Virus record (IMG/VR): IMGVR_UViG_3300042505_000413
Location: 1 to 37,494 of that record
Direction: 5' to 3' (one strand)
DNA length: 37,494 nt
Source of the DNA: a virus
The translations under genes were made by a program, and so were the position numbers. The notes beneath the pieces were generated by a model, which had not been told where the DNA came from, made no database searches, and saw only the letters and a list, made by a program, of their open reading frames with translations. Positions 8,425-18,643 of the stretch are shown piece by piece (the stretch's first letter is position 1; each line of letters starts with the position of its first letter).

Positions 8425-10485
8425 TTACTTCATGTCTTTTTTAATGGATTCTATTTCTTTTTGTTGTTCTTTTATAGTTTCTATTATCAATGGTATTATT
8501 TTTTCATAATGGATAGTTAAGTAATTCATACCACTTATACTGTTTCCTTTTTCGTCTGTATCAAAAGGTGCTTTGGATACTGCTTCTGGTATGATTTTTT
8601 GTACTTCCTGTGCTATCAAACCTACTTGTTTATTATAATTTAGGTATCCGTAAGTTTCTGCCAATTTATTTTGTGTATAGATAACACCGTTCAATGTATA
8701 TAATTTTTCACCAGCATTTTTAATAGTTTCTATATTATCTTTTAACCTAATATCGGAATAAAATGCAGTAATTTGATTAGTTGCTCTTATTTCACCGGCA
8801 ACACCTGATGCTGGAGTTCCAACACCCAATGAAGATACTGATGTTTGAAGTGTACTAGAAGAACCCTGTGCTCCTGCAACACCTTGCGCTCCAGCTGGTC
8901 CTTGTACACCCTGCGCCCCTTGTACACCTGCTCCAGAAGTACCTTGCACACCTTGTCTACCTTGTACACCTGCAACACCAGCCGGTCCTTGAGCGCCTTG
9001 CACACCTTGTCTACCTTGAGCGCCTTGTGGACCTTGTGCTCCTGCAACACCCTGTGCTCCTGCAACACCAGCCACGCCTTGTGGTCCTTGTCTACCTAAT
9101 ACACCTTGTACACCCTGAATACCCTGAACGCCCTGTGCTCCTACAACACCAGCTGCGCCCTGAACTCCTTGTACACCTTGTGGACCCTGAGCGCCTTGTA
9201 CACCTTGTGCTCCAACAATTCCTTGTGCTCCAGTGATACCGGCTGGACCCTGAGCGCCTTGTACACCTTGTGCTCCAACAATTCCTTGTACACCTTGCGC
9301 TCCAGCAACACCTTGCGCTCCAGCTGGTCCCTGTACGCCCGCTGGACCCTGAGCACCTAAACCTTGTGCGCCTTGTCTACCTTGTGGACCTTGAGCTCCT
9401 GCAACGCCTTGAACACCAGCAACCCCCGATGCACCCTGTGCTCCGGCCGCACCTTGAACACCTTGTGGACCTTGTGCTCCCTGTCTGCCTTGTGGACCTT
9501 GAGCACCTGAAACTCCAACAACCCCTGATACACCAGCAGACCCTTGAACACCTTGTGGACCTTGAACACCTTGTGAACCTTGTGCTCCCTGTACACCTTG
9601 TACACCTTGTGCTCCGGCCGCACCTTGTGCTCCAACAACACCAGTAACACCTTGTACACCTTGTGGTCCTTGAACGCCCTGAGTTCCAGCAGTACCTTGA
9701 ACGCCTGCCACACCTTGTGGTCCTTGAACACCTTGTGGTCCTTGAACACCCGCCGGTCCTTGTGATCCTTGAACACCTTGTGTACCTTGAGAACCAGCAG
9801 TACCTTGAACGCCGGTGACACCTTGAACGCCAGCTGGACCTTGAACACCGGCGACACCTTGTGCTCCTTGTACACCCTGCGACCCCTGTGAACCAGAAGC
9901 ACCTTGTGTTCCTTGTGGTCCTTGAACACCTGCAACACCTTGTGCTCCAGCAACACCAGTAGTTCCTGCTGATCCTTGTACACCTTGCGCTCCAGCAGAA
10001 CCTTGAGAACCCGATGTACCCTGCACACCCTGTCTACCTTGAGCCCCAACTACACCTTGAACTCCCGCAACACCAGTAGCTCCTTGAACACCTTGTGCGC
10101 CAGCAACACCTTGTGACCCTTGTGGTCCCTGTGATCCTTGTACACCTTGTGCTCCAATAACACCCTGAACGCCTTGAGCACCAGAAACACCAGCAACACC
10201 TTGTGCGCCAGCAGTACCTTGAGAACCAGCTGCACCCTGAACGCCTTGAGCACCAACAGAACCTTGTGCTCCCGCTGACCCTTGTCTACCTTGAACCCCA
10301 ACAGACCCTTGTGCGCCTTGTGATCCTACACTTCCCTGTACACCAGAAGCCCCTTGAACACCTTGTGATCCTTGTGCTCCTTTGATATTAAAAGGTAAAC
10401 CTATCCAAACACCATTTGCAGCAATAACATTGTTTGAACCAACAGTAAGACCAGTTTTTATAATGAAATTATTACTTGTGGCCAT
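8425..10485 (-). CDS. Collagen-like tail fibre with C-terminal S74 chaperone domain (second of three)
   Basis: A 686-residue paralogue of its two neighbours. The head (residues 1-35) shares [12 protein letters not shown] with the third copy. Residues 36 to about 541 are Gly-X-Gln triplets, almost unbroken, with only a few interruptions near the C-terminal half (for example around GAQGLGAQG and GTSGAGVQG). The S74 chaperone begins at SDIRLKDNIE (577) and includes QVGLIAQEVQKIIPEAV, then an Asp/Gly loop ending in ISGMNYLTIHYEKIIPL, and a charged helical tail. A role as a trimeric fibre on the virion or baseplate is inferred from the S74 domain and the surrounding fibre genes. It lies 3 bases downstream of the first collagen gene, whose product it would accompany. 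Confidence 0.92.
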   Translation of the reverse strand: MATSNNFIIKTGLTVGSNNVIAANGVWIGLPFNIKGAQGSQGVQGASGVQGSVGSQGAQGSVGVQGRQGSAGAQGSVGAQGVQGAAGSQGTAGAQGVAGVSGAQGVQGVIGAQGVQGSQGPQGSQGVAGAQGVQGATGVAGVQGVVGAQGRQGVQGTSGSQGSAGAQGVQGSAGTTGVAGAQGVAGVQGPQGTQGASGSQGSQGVQGAQGVAGVQGPAGVQGVTGVQGTAGSQGTQGVQGSQGPAGVQGPQGVQGPQGVAGVQGTAGTQGVQGPQGVQGVTGVVGAQGAAGAQGVQGVQGAQGSQGVQGPQGVQGSAGVSGVVGVSGAQGPQGRQGAQGPQGVQGAAGAQGASGVAGVQGVAGAQGPQGRQGAQGLGAQGPAGVQGPAGAQGVAGAQGVQGIVGAQGVQGAQGPAGITGAQGIVGAQGVQGAQGPQGVQGVQGAAGVVGAQGVQGIQGVQGVLGRQGPQGVAGVAGAQGVAGAQGPQGAQGRQGVQGAQGPAGVAGVQGRQGVQGTSGAGVQGAQGVQGPAGAQGVAGAQGSSSTLQTSVSSLGVGTPASGVAGEIRATNQITAFYSDIRLKDNIETIKNAGEKLYTLNGVIYTQNKLAETYGYLNYNKQVGLIAQEVQKIIPEAVSKAPFDTDEKGNSISGMNYLTIHYEKIIPLIIETIKEQQKEIESIKKDMK

Positions 10486-10488
10486 TTG

Positions 10489-12570
10489 TTAAATCTCTTT
10501 TAAATCGTCCATTAATTTTTTAATTTCAATTTGTTGTTCTTTTATTGCTTGTATAAGAATAGGAACTAAAATTTCATATTGTACGGTGAGATAGTTTTGT
10601 CCCGAAATACTATTACCATTTTCATCTAAATCAAATGGAGCAGGTTTTGTTATTTCTGGTGCAAACTGTTGTATTTGTTGTGCTATAACACCTATTTGTC
10701 TATCATAATTTTTATAACCAAATTTCTCCGCAAACCTATTTTGAGTAAAATATATTCCAGTTATATTCAGAACTTTTTCCAAACAATTATCTATAACTCG
10801 AATATTCTTTTTTAACCTTCTGTCAGAATAATATGCAGTTATAGTACCAGATGCTCTTATTTCTCCTTGTGCTCCTGTTGCGGCATTTACACCTAAAGTA
10901 ATAACGTTAGGTGTAGAATTTGTTGATGCTGCTCCTTGTGCGCCTGCCGCACCTTGTGGTCCTTGTATACCTTGTCTACCTGGTGGACCTTGTACGCCAG
11001 TAGAAGATGCAGTGCCTTGAACTCCCGCAACACCTTGTGCGCCAGCTGCACCTTGTACACCTTGTGGACCCGCAACACCTTGTACACCTTGTCGTCCTTG
11101 AACACCAGCAACACCAGCAGACCCCTGAACACCTTGAGCGCCAGCAGAACCTTGAACACCAACTGCTCCAGCCGTTCCTTGTGCTCCAACAAGACCGGCA
11201 GACCCTTGAGCTCCCTGAGCGCCTTGAGCACCAACAACACCTTGTACACCTTGTCGTCCTTGTACACCTGCAACTCCTTGTGCTCCAACACCTTGTGGAC
11301 CTTGAGCCCCTTGAGAACCCTGCGGTCCTTGTCTACCTTGTGCGCCTTGTGCTCCGGGAACACCTTGAGCACCAACTGAACCCTGTGCGCCTTGTGCGCC
11401 AGCAGCGCCTTGTACACCTTGTGGACCTTGAACACCGGCGACACCTTGTGCTCCAACAGAACCTTGAACACCAACGACACCAGAAACACCAGCAATACCT
11501 TGTACACCTTGTGGTCCTTGCACCCCTTGAGCACCTTGTGCTCCAGCGACACCCTGCGAACCTGCAACACCAGCTGGTCCTTGTGTTCCAATGTTACCCT
11601 GAGCGCCTTGAGCACCTTGTCGCCCCTGAGCACCAGCAGTACCTTGCGCTCCAGCAACACCTTGTGCGCCTACTGTACCTTGTGGACCTTGAACACCAGC
11701 TGGTCCTTGTACACCTTGAACACCTTGTCGCCCCTGAGCACCAGCCGTACCTTGTGCTCCAGCCGTACCTTGTGCTCCGGTTGCACCTTGTGATCCAATA
11801 ACACCTTGTCTCCCTTGTGGACCTTGTATACCTTGAGCACCAACTAAACCTTGTATACCTTGTGCTCCTGCGACACCTTGTGCGCCAGGGGAACCTTGTG
11901 CGCCTTGTACTCCTTGTGCTCCTGCTGCGCCTTGTACTCCTTGTGCTCCCACAACACCGGTAGAACCCTGTGCTCCTGGTGAACCTTGAACACCTTGTGC
12001 TCCTGCGACACCTTGTGGACCTTGAGCACCTTGAGCACCTTGTGGTCCTTGTACACCTTGTGGACCCTGTACACCCTGTGCTCCAGCAGTACCTTGAACA
12101 CCTGCAACACCAGTTGCGCCAATAGTCCCTTGTGCGCCTGCTGAACCTTGTGGTCCTTGTACACCCGATGGTCCTTGTGATCCTTGAACACCTGCAACAC
12201 CCTGAGCACCTGCAACACCCTGAGCACCCGCAGCACCTTGTACACCTTGTGGTCCTTGAGCACCTTGAGCACCTTGAGCGCCAATTGAACCCTGTGAACC
12301 ATTAGTTCCCTGTACACCTTGTGCGCCTTGTACGCCTGATGCTCCTTGTGCTCCTTGTATACCTTGAGCACCAACTGATCCTTGAATTCCTGATGCACCT
12401 TGAATTCCTGATGCACCTTGTGTTCCTGCGACACCTTGTGCTCCTTGATTACCTATTAGATTTGTAGTGGGACCAACCCAATTACCGCCCGCATCAATAA
12501 CTTTTGTATTATTGGTGGTGTTGCCGACTTCCAGACCATTACGAATTACAAAAATATAATTATTGGCCAT
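10489..12570 (-). CDS. Collagen-like tail fibre with C-terminal S74 chaperone domain (first of three)
   Basis: A 693-residue fibre and the first transcribed of the trio. Its head (residues 1-39, with [19 protein letters not shown]) differs more from the other two and carries an inserted Asn/Thr stretch, so it may dock at a different site. Gly-X-Gln triplets run from about 40 to 546. The S74 domain begins at [10 protein letters not shown] (582), then [17 protein letters not shown], an [16 protein letters not shown] segment and a terminal helix. All charge in the rod is carried by rare Arg in the X position; Lys, Asp and Glu are essentially absent. It starts 3 bases after the mosaic fibre gene upstream. 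The paralogues could recombine with one another through their repeats. Confidence 0.92.
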   Translation of the reverse strand: MANNYIFVIRNGLEVGNTTNNTKVIDAGGNWVGPTTNLIGNQGAQGVAGTQGASGIQGASGIQGSVGAQGIQGAQGASGVQGAQGVQGTNGSQGSIGAQGAQGAQGPQGVQGAAGAQGVAGAQGVAGVQGSQGPSGVQGPQGSAGAQGTIGATGVAGVQGTAGAQGVQGPQGVQGPQGAQGAQGPQGVAGAQGVQGSPGAQGSTGVVGAQGVQGAAGAQGVQGAQGSPGAQGVAGAQGIQGLVGAQGIQGPQGRQGVIGSQGATGAQGTAGAQGTAGAQGRQGVQGVQGPAGVQGPQGTVGAQGVAGAQGTAGAQGRQGAQGAQGNIGTQGPAGVAGSQGVAGAQGAQGVQGPQGVQGIAGVSGVVGVQGSVGAQGVAGVQGPQGVQGAAGAQGAQGSVGAQGVPGAQGAQGRQGPQGSQGAQGPQGVGAQGVAGVQGRQGVQGVVGAQGAQGAQGSAGLVGAQGTAGAVGVQGSAGAQGVQGSAGVAGVQGRQGVQGVAGPQGVQGAAGAQGVAGVQGTASSTGVQGPPGRQGIQGPQGAAGAQGAASTNSTPNVITLGVNAATGAQGEIRASGTITAYYSDRRLKKNIRVIDNCLEKVLNITGIYFTQNRFAEKFGYKNYDRQIGVIAQQIQQFAPEITKPAPFDLDENGNSISGQNYLTVQYEILVPILIQAIKEQQIEIKKLMDDLKEI

Positions 12571-12573
12571 CGT

Positions 12574-15500
12574 TTACACAGTTATTAAATTTTTAGCTAC
12601 CTTTATGGTAGTTATAGCATTTGTTGGAGTAAATAATAAATTTAATGTTCCAGTAGTAATAGTTGCATCGAATGTACCTAACGATACACCTGTAAATATT
12701 TCACCATATTGAGAAAGGTATACAGTAGTCCCATTATGTACTAATAATAACTCTATTACATGATAACTAGAACCTGATGTTATTTGTGCTTGATACTTAG
12801 CACTTCTATATGTGGCGGATGCAAAAGAGTCTACCGATACTTGTGCTGTACTGGATGTAGTAAATGTATTAGCATCAAGAAGATATAGAGAATCGAGTAA
12901 TAATGTTGCACTAGAAATTGATGTTGTTGTTAACGCACCAGTATTAGCTGTTCCTGCAACATCTAGTTTATATGCAGGTGAAGTAGTTCCGATGCCAATA
13001 TTACCAGAAGTATTGATATATAATCTACTTGATCCTCCTGCGGTTTTTAAATTTATAGAATTGATACCCTGCAATGATAATGATGAAGCGCGAGTAAAAA
13101 TCGAATTATCTGTGTCTACACCAATTGTATATAATCTACTATCACCCGCAGAAAAAGTTAAACCAGAAATCGCAGTATCGTTTGTAAACTGTATTAGTTC
13201 TTGTGCGTCTTGACTCGCTGGACTTGGGGTTGCTGATGATACACCATATATCACTCTAGTTCCGGTTGTTACTAGTGTTATTTTTGCAGCACCAGGAGAA
13301 GCAGTACCAATACCTAAATTTCCAGTGGCTGCATTAAAACTTAATGCATTATTGGCATTTACTTGTCTATCACCAGAAGTGCCGTTATAAAGAGCAGGAT
13401 AATATGTACCAGTGGTTGCATTAGTAACTGTTTGATAAGTTGATACGTTAGCATTACCAACTGTTGTACTATTGGCTGCCTGCCAACTGAATCCAGCACC
13501 AGTTTGATAATTTAGGAATGTATTATTAGTACTTGGTGCAGAGATATAACTGGTTACACTAGTACCGGTCTGATATAGTATTTGGTTTGCAGACCCACCA
13601 GTGATATCATTAGCGAGACCTACAGTTAAACTAGAAGCTGTACCAGTTAAACCAGTACCAGGACCAGAGAACTGGCCAGTTGCGGTAATCGAAGGACCAC
13701 TAATATTGGCATTTAATGTTGCCAACATAAACCCATTAGCAGAGGTACTAATAACATTTACATTATCTAATTCATCGCGTACACCTGTAAATAGGTAATA
13801 ATTATTAGATGCATTTGCTCTGAATAAACCAGTATGGAGGTTGTTTGCTCCATTGAAATAATTACCAACAAAACCAATAGAAACTAGGTCTGAACTATAG
13901 TTATTAGCACCCAAGTAAATAATCGGGTCACTAATTTCTAAGTGAGTTACATTGATATATGAAGTATTACCAGCGAAAGTTGTGTTACCTGATACATTTA
14001 AGTCACCGTTAATAACAACACTACCAGAAAATGTACCACCCGAAGAAGGTAATGCATAATTAGTGTAGTTACCACTATGTAAAATGGTATTCCAAGAACC
14101 CCATGTAGTATCAATACCGGCTCTTAATTTTAATACAGGATTTGTTGTGGAATTTACAGCAGATGGTGAGAATAATAATTGATAACTTGGGTCTCCGGTA
14201 GATGCAGTTGTACTATCCCACGGAGCATATGTTATTAACCCACTATAATTGCCAGTTGAACTAAAAGTAGAAGAACTTTTAAATTCTGTCGTTAACCCAT
14301 AACTATAAGTATTTGGAGTTAAATTAACAGTTCTACCTCCAGAAGTTCCCATTACAAAGCCGGGTGTTCTGTATGTTGTTCCATCCCACCCACCAACAGA
14401 ACGAGAATTATTAGCATTTCCACCAATATTTAAACTAGAAGCAGTACCAGTTAAACCAGTACCAGCACCAGAGAATGAAGAAGCTGTTACTGAACTGGTG
14501 GTAGTTAATGCACCAGCACTACTTAATGTCATTCCTGTAGTTGCACCATCCCCCCAACTCTGAGAACCTTGGTTGGGATATCTTTCCCACCAAGTTCTTG
14601 TTGTTGAACCAGGAATAGTGTATGAAACATCAATCCAAACACCATCATGTAATGCTTGAGTTGTCCAACTAGTAGATGTATTGGCTTTTCTTAATCTCCA
14701 TCTGGTATTATATACAGCATTTGAACCAGCAGAATGTAACTCTGTGGAAATTGGTATATAATCTCCGGTATTTGCACCTAATGGAGTAATACTTTCTGAT
14801 ACTATCAACCTTCCTACACTGCCGCTTGGTGTTCCACCAATACCCATTTGTCCAGTAGATGCATTAAATACAAATGCACTATTGGCATTTACTTGTCTAT
14901 CACCAGAAGTACCATCATAAAGAGCAGGATAATAAGTACCTGTAGTTGCATTAGTTACTGTTTGGTATGTTGATACATTAGCACTACCAACAGAGGCACT
15001 ATTCGCTAACTGCCAACTGAATCCTGTACCAGTTTGATAATTTAGGAATGTATTATTTTGTGTTGGAGCGGCAATAAAACTAGCAACACCAGATGTACCT
15101 TCATAAAATATTTGGTTTGCAGAAGGACCAGTAATATTTAATGAACTAACTGTTAATGCTCCGGTATTGGCTGTTCCCGCAACATCTAGTTTATATGCAG
15201 GTGAACTTGTTCCGATACCAAGATTACCAAGATGGTTGATACGAACCTTTTCTGTTGGGGTTCCAGCATTTGATGTAAAAAATTCTAATGTGGTTTGATT
15301 GGAACCATTATTAGTTGCTCGTATTTGACTATCTCTAACATTAAACCCATTATTGGTAGTATCAAAAGATAGTACACTTTGTGTGTTTGCTGTACTTGAA
15401 GTGTTTACAATTGCTGCAACTATAGTACCACCAGAGTTTGCTCCTACTACAGCAAATTTACCCCAAGTACCGGGAGAAGTTGTTCCGATTCCAAAACCAC

Positions 15501-16656
15501 CACTAGTGACATTAAAACTTAATGCATTATTAGCATAGGATGCAAGATCACCAGAAGTTGCATTATATAATGATGGATAATATGTTCCTGTAGTTGCATT
15601 AGTAACTGTTTGATAAGTTGATACGTTAGCACTACCAACTGATGCACCATTTGCTAACTGCCAACTAAATCCAGCACCAGTGGTATAATTTAAGAAAGTA
15701 TTATTTTGTGTTGGAGCGGTAATAAATCCAGTAGTATTAGTACCAGTTTGATAAGGTATTCGATTAGCAGCACCGCCTACGATATTTGTGGCCAAACCAG
15801 CAGTTAAACTAGAAGCAGTACCGGTCAATCCAGTACCAGCACCAGAGAATGAGGATGCGGTTACAGTTCCACTAGATGCAGTTATATTGGCAGTGGAAGT
15901 AATAGACCCAGTAATTGCAACTGTATTAGCTGCTGAGTTTAATCTTAAACCAAAATTAAATCCAGCCCAAGGAGCAATAATTAAATTACCCGGTGTACTA
16001 GAACTTGTACCAGAACCATTACTGAACCATAAAGCAACATCACCAGTGGTTGTTATGCCGTTATATGAACCTCCTGATGCATTTGCTTGGAATGCTAACC
16101 AATTTGTTCCATTACCTATTTTTAGTGTTTGGTTAGAGGTAGATACTCCTGAAGAATCAGTAAACGTGGATTGTGTAATACCAGAAGCATTAAATGATGT
16201 TGCTGATAATGCACCAGTGGCACTATTGAAACTTAATGCGTTATTAGCATTGACTTGTCTATTACCAGAAGTACCATTATAAAGAGCAGGATACCATGTA
16301 CCGGTGGTTGCATTAGTTACTGACTGGTAATTGGAAAGATTTGCTGTTATTGAGGATGTATTTAATCCAACAGTAACCGTTTTGGTTGAGGTATTACCTG
16401 TGATAGTAACACCATTTGCACCAGCAAACGATAAAGTATCAGATGAAGAACCGGCAAGAATTAATGTTGAAGATGCATTAATTGTAGAAAACGAATAAGA
16501 TGCTAACCCAGCAGTTAATGAAACTATAGACCCTAATGAATTTTTATAAAATAGTTTACCATCGGCATAGTTTAATGCAAGTTCGCCATAATTAAGTGAT
16601 GATGGTGTATTGCCTACTAAACCTGATTTTTTTAACTGAATTATTGTATTAGCCAT
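12574..16656 (-). CDS. Large mosaic tail fibre protein
   Basis: A 1360-residue protein rich in Ser, Thr, Asn and Ala, typical of trimeric phage fibres. Residues 1-40 form the shared adaptor (IIQLKKSGLVGNTPSSLNYG, then ELALNYADGKLFYKN). A module beginning NATTGTYYPALYNGTSGDRQ occurs four times (near residues 109, 352, 569 and 1075), with LGIGTSSPAYKLDVAGTANT present twice. Residues about 885-985 carry a module with LEISDPIIYLGANN and HTGLFRA that also occurs in the 420-residue fibre nearby. The last 95 residues (ATYRSAKYQAQITSGSSYHV to the end) form a compact tip-like domain seen in cyanophage structural proteins. There is no S74 domain. The start has a neighbouring upstream gene 3 bases away. 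Receptor contact by the C-terminus is plausible but unproven. Confidence 0.85.
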   Translation of the reverse strand: MANTIIQLKKSGLVGNTPSSLNYGELALNYADGKLFYKNSLGSIVSLTAGLASYSFSTINASSTLILAGSSSDTLSFAGANGVTITGNTSTKTVTVGLNTSSITANLSNYQSVTNATTGTWYPALYNGTSGNRQVNANNALSFNSATGALSATSFNASGITQSTFTDSSGVSTSNQTLKIGNGTNWLAFQANASGGSYNGITTTGDVALWFSNGSGTSSSTPGNLIIAPWAGFNFGLRLNSAANTVAITGSITSTANITASSGTVTASSFSGAGTGLTGTASSLTAGLATNIVGGAANRIPYQTGTNTTGFITAPTQNNTFLNYTTGAGFSWQLANGASVGSANVSTYQTVTNATTGTYYPSLYNATSGDLASYANNALSFNVTSGGFGIGTTSPGTWGKFAVVGANSGGTIVAAIVNTSSTANTQSVLSFDTTNNGFNVRDSQIRATNNGSNQTTLEFFTSNAGTPTEKVRINHLGNLGIGTSSPAYKLDVAGTANTGALTVSSLNITGPSANQIFYEGTSGVASFIAAPTQNNTFLNYQTGTGFSWQLANSASVGSANVSTYQTVTNATTGTYYPALYDGTSGDRQVNANSAFVFNASTGQMGIGGTPSGSVGRLIVSESITPLGANTGDYIPISTELHSAGSNAVYNTRWRLRKANTSTSWTTQALHDGVWIDVSYTIPGSTTRTWWERYPNQGSQSWGDGATTGMTLSSAGALTTTSSVTASSFSGAGTGLTGTASSLNIGGNANNSRSVGGWDGTTYRTPGFVMGTSGGRTVNLTPNTYSYGLTTEFKSSSTFSSTGNYSGLITYAPWDSTTASTGDPSYQLLFSPSAVNSTTNPVLKLRAGIDTTWGSWNTILHSGNYTNYALPSSGGTFSGSVVINGDLNVSGNTTFAGNTSYINVTHLEISDPIIYLGANNYSSDLVSIGFVGNYFNGANNLHTGLFRANASNNYYLFTGVRDELDNVNVISTSANGFMLATLNANISGPSITATGQFSGPGTGLTGTASSLTVGLANDITGGSANQILYQTGTSVTSYISAPSTNNTFLNYQTGAGFSWQAANSTTVGNANVSTYQTVTNATTGTYYPALYNGTSGDRQVNANNALSFNAATGNLGIGTASPGAAKITLVTTGTRVIYGVSSATPSPASQDAQELIQFTNDTAISGLTFSAGDSRLYTIGVDTDNSIFTRASSLSLQGINSINLKTAGGSSRLYINTSGNIGIGTTSPAYKLDVAGTANTGALTTTSISSATLLLDSLYLLDANTFTTSSTAQVSVDSFASATYRSAKYQAQITSGSSYHVIELLLVHNGTTVYLSQYGEIFTGVSLGTFDATITTGTLNLLFTPTNAITTIKVAKNLITV

Positions 16657-16659
16657 TTG

Positions 16660-17319
16660 TTAAAATGTTCCACCATCTTTTATTGGATTTGTTTTCTTTA
16701 AAGATACAGTTTTTTGTTTTGTTACTGGTGTGTTTATTTCTAGATTGGTTAAATGGTTATCTAGTTCTGGGTTTTCCAATTTCTTTATCTGTTCTTTTAA
16801 AGGTTTATTTTTGGACTCATAACTGTCTACTACTGATCGAACATCTTTTTCCCATTCGATGGTTAATGCATCGATGGTTTTTCTTAGTTCATCATTCTCA
16901 TTACGCGCTTTCAATAATTCATTTCTGAAAGTTTCCACATGTTGTGCTTGGGATACTAAATTATCATGTTCAACCCGAATGTTTTCGTTTATTGATCTCA
17001 AACTATTTACTTCAGATTGTAGAATTGATAATTGTTTTTCAATTTTTAATTTCTGTTCACGAGATACATCTAATTCATAGTATAATGATCCAATTTCTTC
17101 GGATTGTTTTTCTGCAAAGTCTTTCTCTTTTTGTTCTATTAGTAAGTTAGCTTTCTCTAATTCTAATCTCAATTCTTCATTTATTCTAATTTGTTCATGT
17201 AAAGATTCTTCAATAATTTTTGAATTCGCTTTTAATGAGATACTTTGACTCAGAAATTCATTCATTGTCTGAGTCATTGTATCTATATAATAATTCACAT
17301 ACTTGCCATTATCCATCAT
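16660..17319 (-). CDS. Coiled-coil structural/accessory protein
   Basis: A 219-residue, highly charged protein. Residues from about 25 to 185 are nearly continuous heptad-like helix (EELRLELEKANLLIEQKEKD, LKIEKQLSILQSEVNSL, NDELRKTIDALTIEWEKDV), followed by a basic, Pro-containing tail that ends KDGGTF. No enzymatic motif is visible. Similar coiled-coil proteins sit among fibre genes of T4-like marine phages. It could be a fibre hinge, a trimerisation partner or an assembly chaperone. The start is supported by AAAGGAGAAT immediately before ATGATG; either ATG would do. Its final DGGTF motif is shared with two neighbouring fibre proteins, which suggests a common docking or assembly role. Confidence 0.75.
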   Translation of the reverse strand: MMDNGKYVNYYIDTMTQTMNEFLSQSISLKANSKIIEESLHEQIRINEELRLELEKANLLIEQKEKDFAEKQSEEIGSLYYELDVSREQKLKIEKQLSILQSEVNSLRSINENIRVEHDNLVSQAQHVETFRNELLKARNENDELRKTIDALTIEWEKDVRSVVDSYESKNKPLKEQIKKLENPELDNHLTNLEINTPVTKQKTVSLKKTNPIKDGGTF

Positions 17320-17354
17320 ATTCTCCTTTCAAATATAATTATATAGTGTGTGTT

Positions 17355-18617
17355 TTAGAATGTTCCACCATCCATTGTATTTGCCCAAACAGGAACCCCT
17401 GCATTAGTTACAGTAAGTATTTGATTAGTAAATGTTTGGTCTGCACTACCAGGAGCACCTGTTGAAGCAATAGCATTGGTTCCGTTTCCATACAGAATAC
17501 CATTTGCAGTAAATGATGTTCGTCCAGTACCACCAGAACTTACACCCAAAGCTGTTGAAAGAGTAAGTGTCCCTGAAGTAATGTTAGTTGAAATAACATT
17601 ACCTTTGAAAACACCAGCATAGACGTTTGCGTATACGAAAGAAGGGTCTGCAATATTGATAAGGTTATTTGACTGAACTTCTGGTGTATACCCAGAGAAG
17701 AATATCCATTCTTTTAATACAGCATCTCTAAAAATACCAGTATGTGCATTAGCACCATCATTATAGTGAGCGATAAGACCAATATCAACTAAGTCAGATG
17801 TTAAATTATTGTTCGCTAGGTAGATTAACGAATCGCCAATATCTAACGTAGATGTTCTAATTATTGTACTGTTTCCAAGAACTGTTAAGTTACCGGAAAT
17901 AGAAACATCATTAGTAAATATTTGATTACCGGTGAATGTTTGACCTGAACTGGTTCTTGCAACAGTACTATCTACAGCAAAAGATATACCATTAGCCGCT
18001 GAAATAGAGGTGGTAATACCACCACCCGCTGAACCAAATAGATTTAGGGTATTACCACCAGAAACAGATACATATGGACTACCACTGGAGGTATTTGCAA
18101 AATTCAATGAAACCGCACCAGCTCCACCACCACCTGGGTTTGCTATATTGGCTATATTAGTAACACGACCCTTGGCATCTACGGTTATTATAGGAATAAC
18201 TGTTCCAGAACCATATGTACCGGCAGGTACTCCAGTATTGTTTAAGTTTGCACTTAATACTACATTACCAGTACCATCAAATGAAACAGATGGCGCTGTA
18301 ATTTCACCTGCACCACCTATAGAAAAATTTCTCGCAGTTTCTAATGCAGTAGCGGTATTTGCATTACCTAATAACCTACCAGCAAATGCACCATTAGTGT
18401 CTCTTTCAACTAGAGTATTTGCGGTGTTTGCACTGGTCGCATTATCTATCTGTGATGTATAATAAACACCACCAACATTAACAGCGGAACTAGTGGTGTT
18501 ACCTATAAATAAGGTATTAGATAAGTAACTATACGCCAATTCACCAGGTGACAACGAAGATGGTCTGCCGGTAGTTGACGATTTTTTAATCGTGATGGTT
18601 GTATTAGAAATTGCCAT
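17355..18617 (-). CDS. Tail fibre protein with shared adaptor and DGGTF end
   Basis: A 420-residue beta-rich fibre protein. It starts with the shared adaptor (TTITIKKSSTTGRPSSLSPG, then ELAYSYLSNTLFIGN). Residues about 130-165 contain GTYGSGTVIPIITVDAKGRV, a module repeated in two other proteins of the window. Residues about 239-335 (LTVLGNSTIIRTSTLDIGDS, LIYLANNNLTSDLVDIGLIA, HTGIFRD) are homologous to the internal module of the 1360-residue fibre. It ends GVPVWANTMDGGTF. No catalytic motif is apparent. Small size and lack of a tip domain suggest it is a shaft or connector segment that carries other fibre parts. The leader contains GAGATA about 10 bases upstream of the ATG. Confidence 0.8.
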   Translation of the reverse strand: MAISNTTITIKKSSTTGRPSSLSPGELAYSYLSNTLFIGNTTSSAVNVGGVYYTSQIDNATSANTANTLVERDTNGAFAGRLLGNANTATALETARNFSIGGAGEITAPSVSFDGTGNVVLSANLNNTGVPAGTYGSGTVIPIITVDAKGRVTNIANIANPGGGGAGAVSLNFANTSSGSPYVSVSGGNTLNLFGSAGGGITTSISAANGISFAVDSTVARTSSGQTFTGNQIFTNDVSISGNLTVLGNSTIIRTSTLDIGDSLIYLANNNLTSDLVDIGLIAHYNDGANAHTGIFRDAVLKEWIFFSGYTPEVQSNNLINIADPSFVYANVYAGVFKGNVISTNITSGTLTLSTALGVSSGGTGRTSFTANGILYGNGTNAIASTGAPGSADQTFTNQILTVTNAGVPVWANTMDGGTF

Positions 18618-18643
18618 TGTCGAGTATCTCGTTGTTTAAAAAA

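Noticed and set aside
6911-12434. Long open frames on both strands across the collagen genes (for example 7160-7861 minus, 11007-11801 plus)
   Set aside because: They translate into monotonous low-complexity strings (Leu/Val/His or Cys/Thr/Leu repeats) that are frame shadows of the GXQ repeat, and they have no ribosome sites.
6900-12440. Regular short repeats that could be mistaken for a CRISPR array or minisatellite
   Set aside because: The repeat period is 9 bases and in frame with three large fibre genes. There are no constant direct repeats with unique spacers and no cas genes.
17320-17354. TATAAT-like sequence before the coiled-coil gene
   Set aside because: No acceptable -35 element at the proper distance; likely just AT-rich leader around the RBS.
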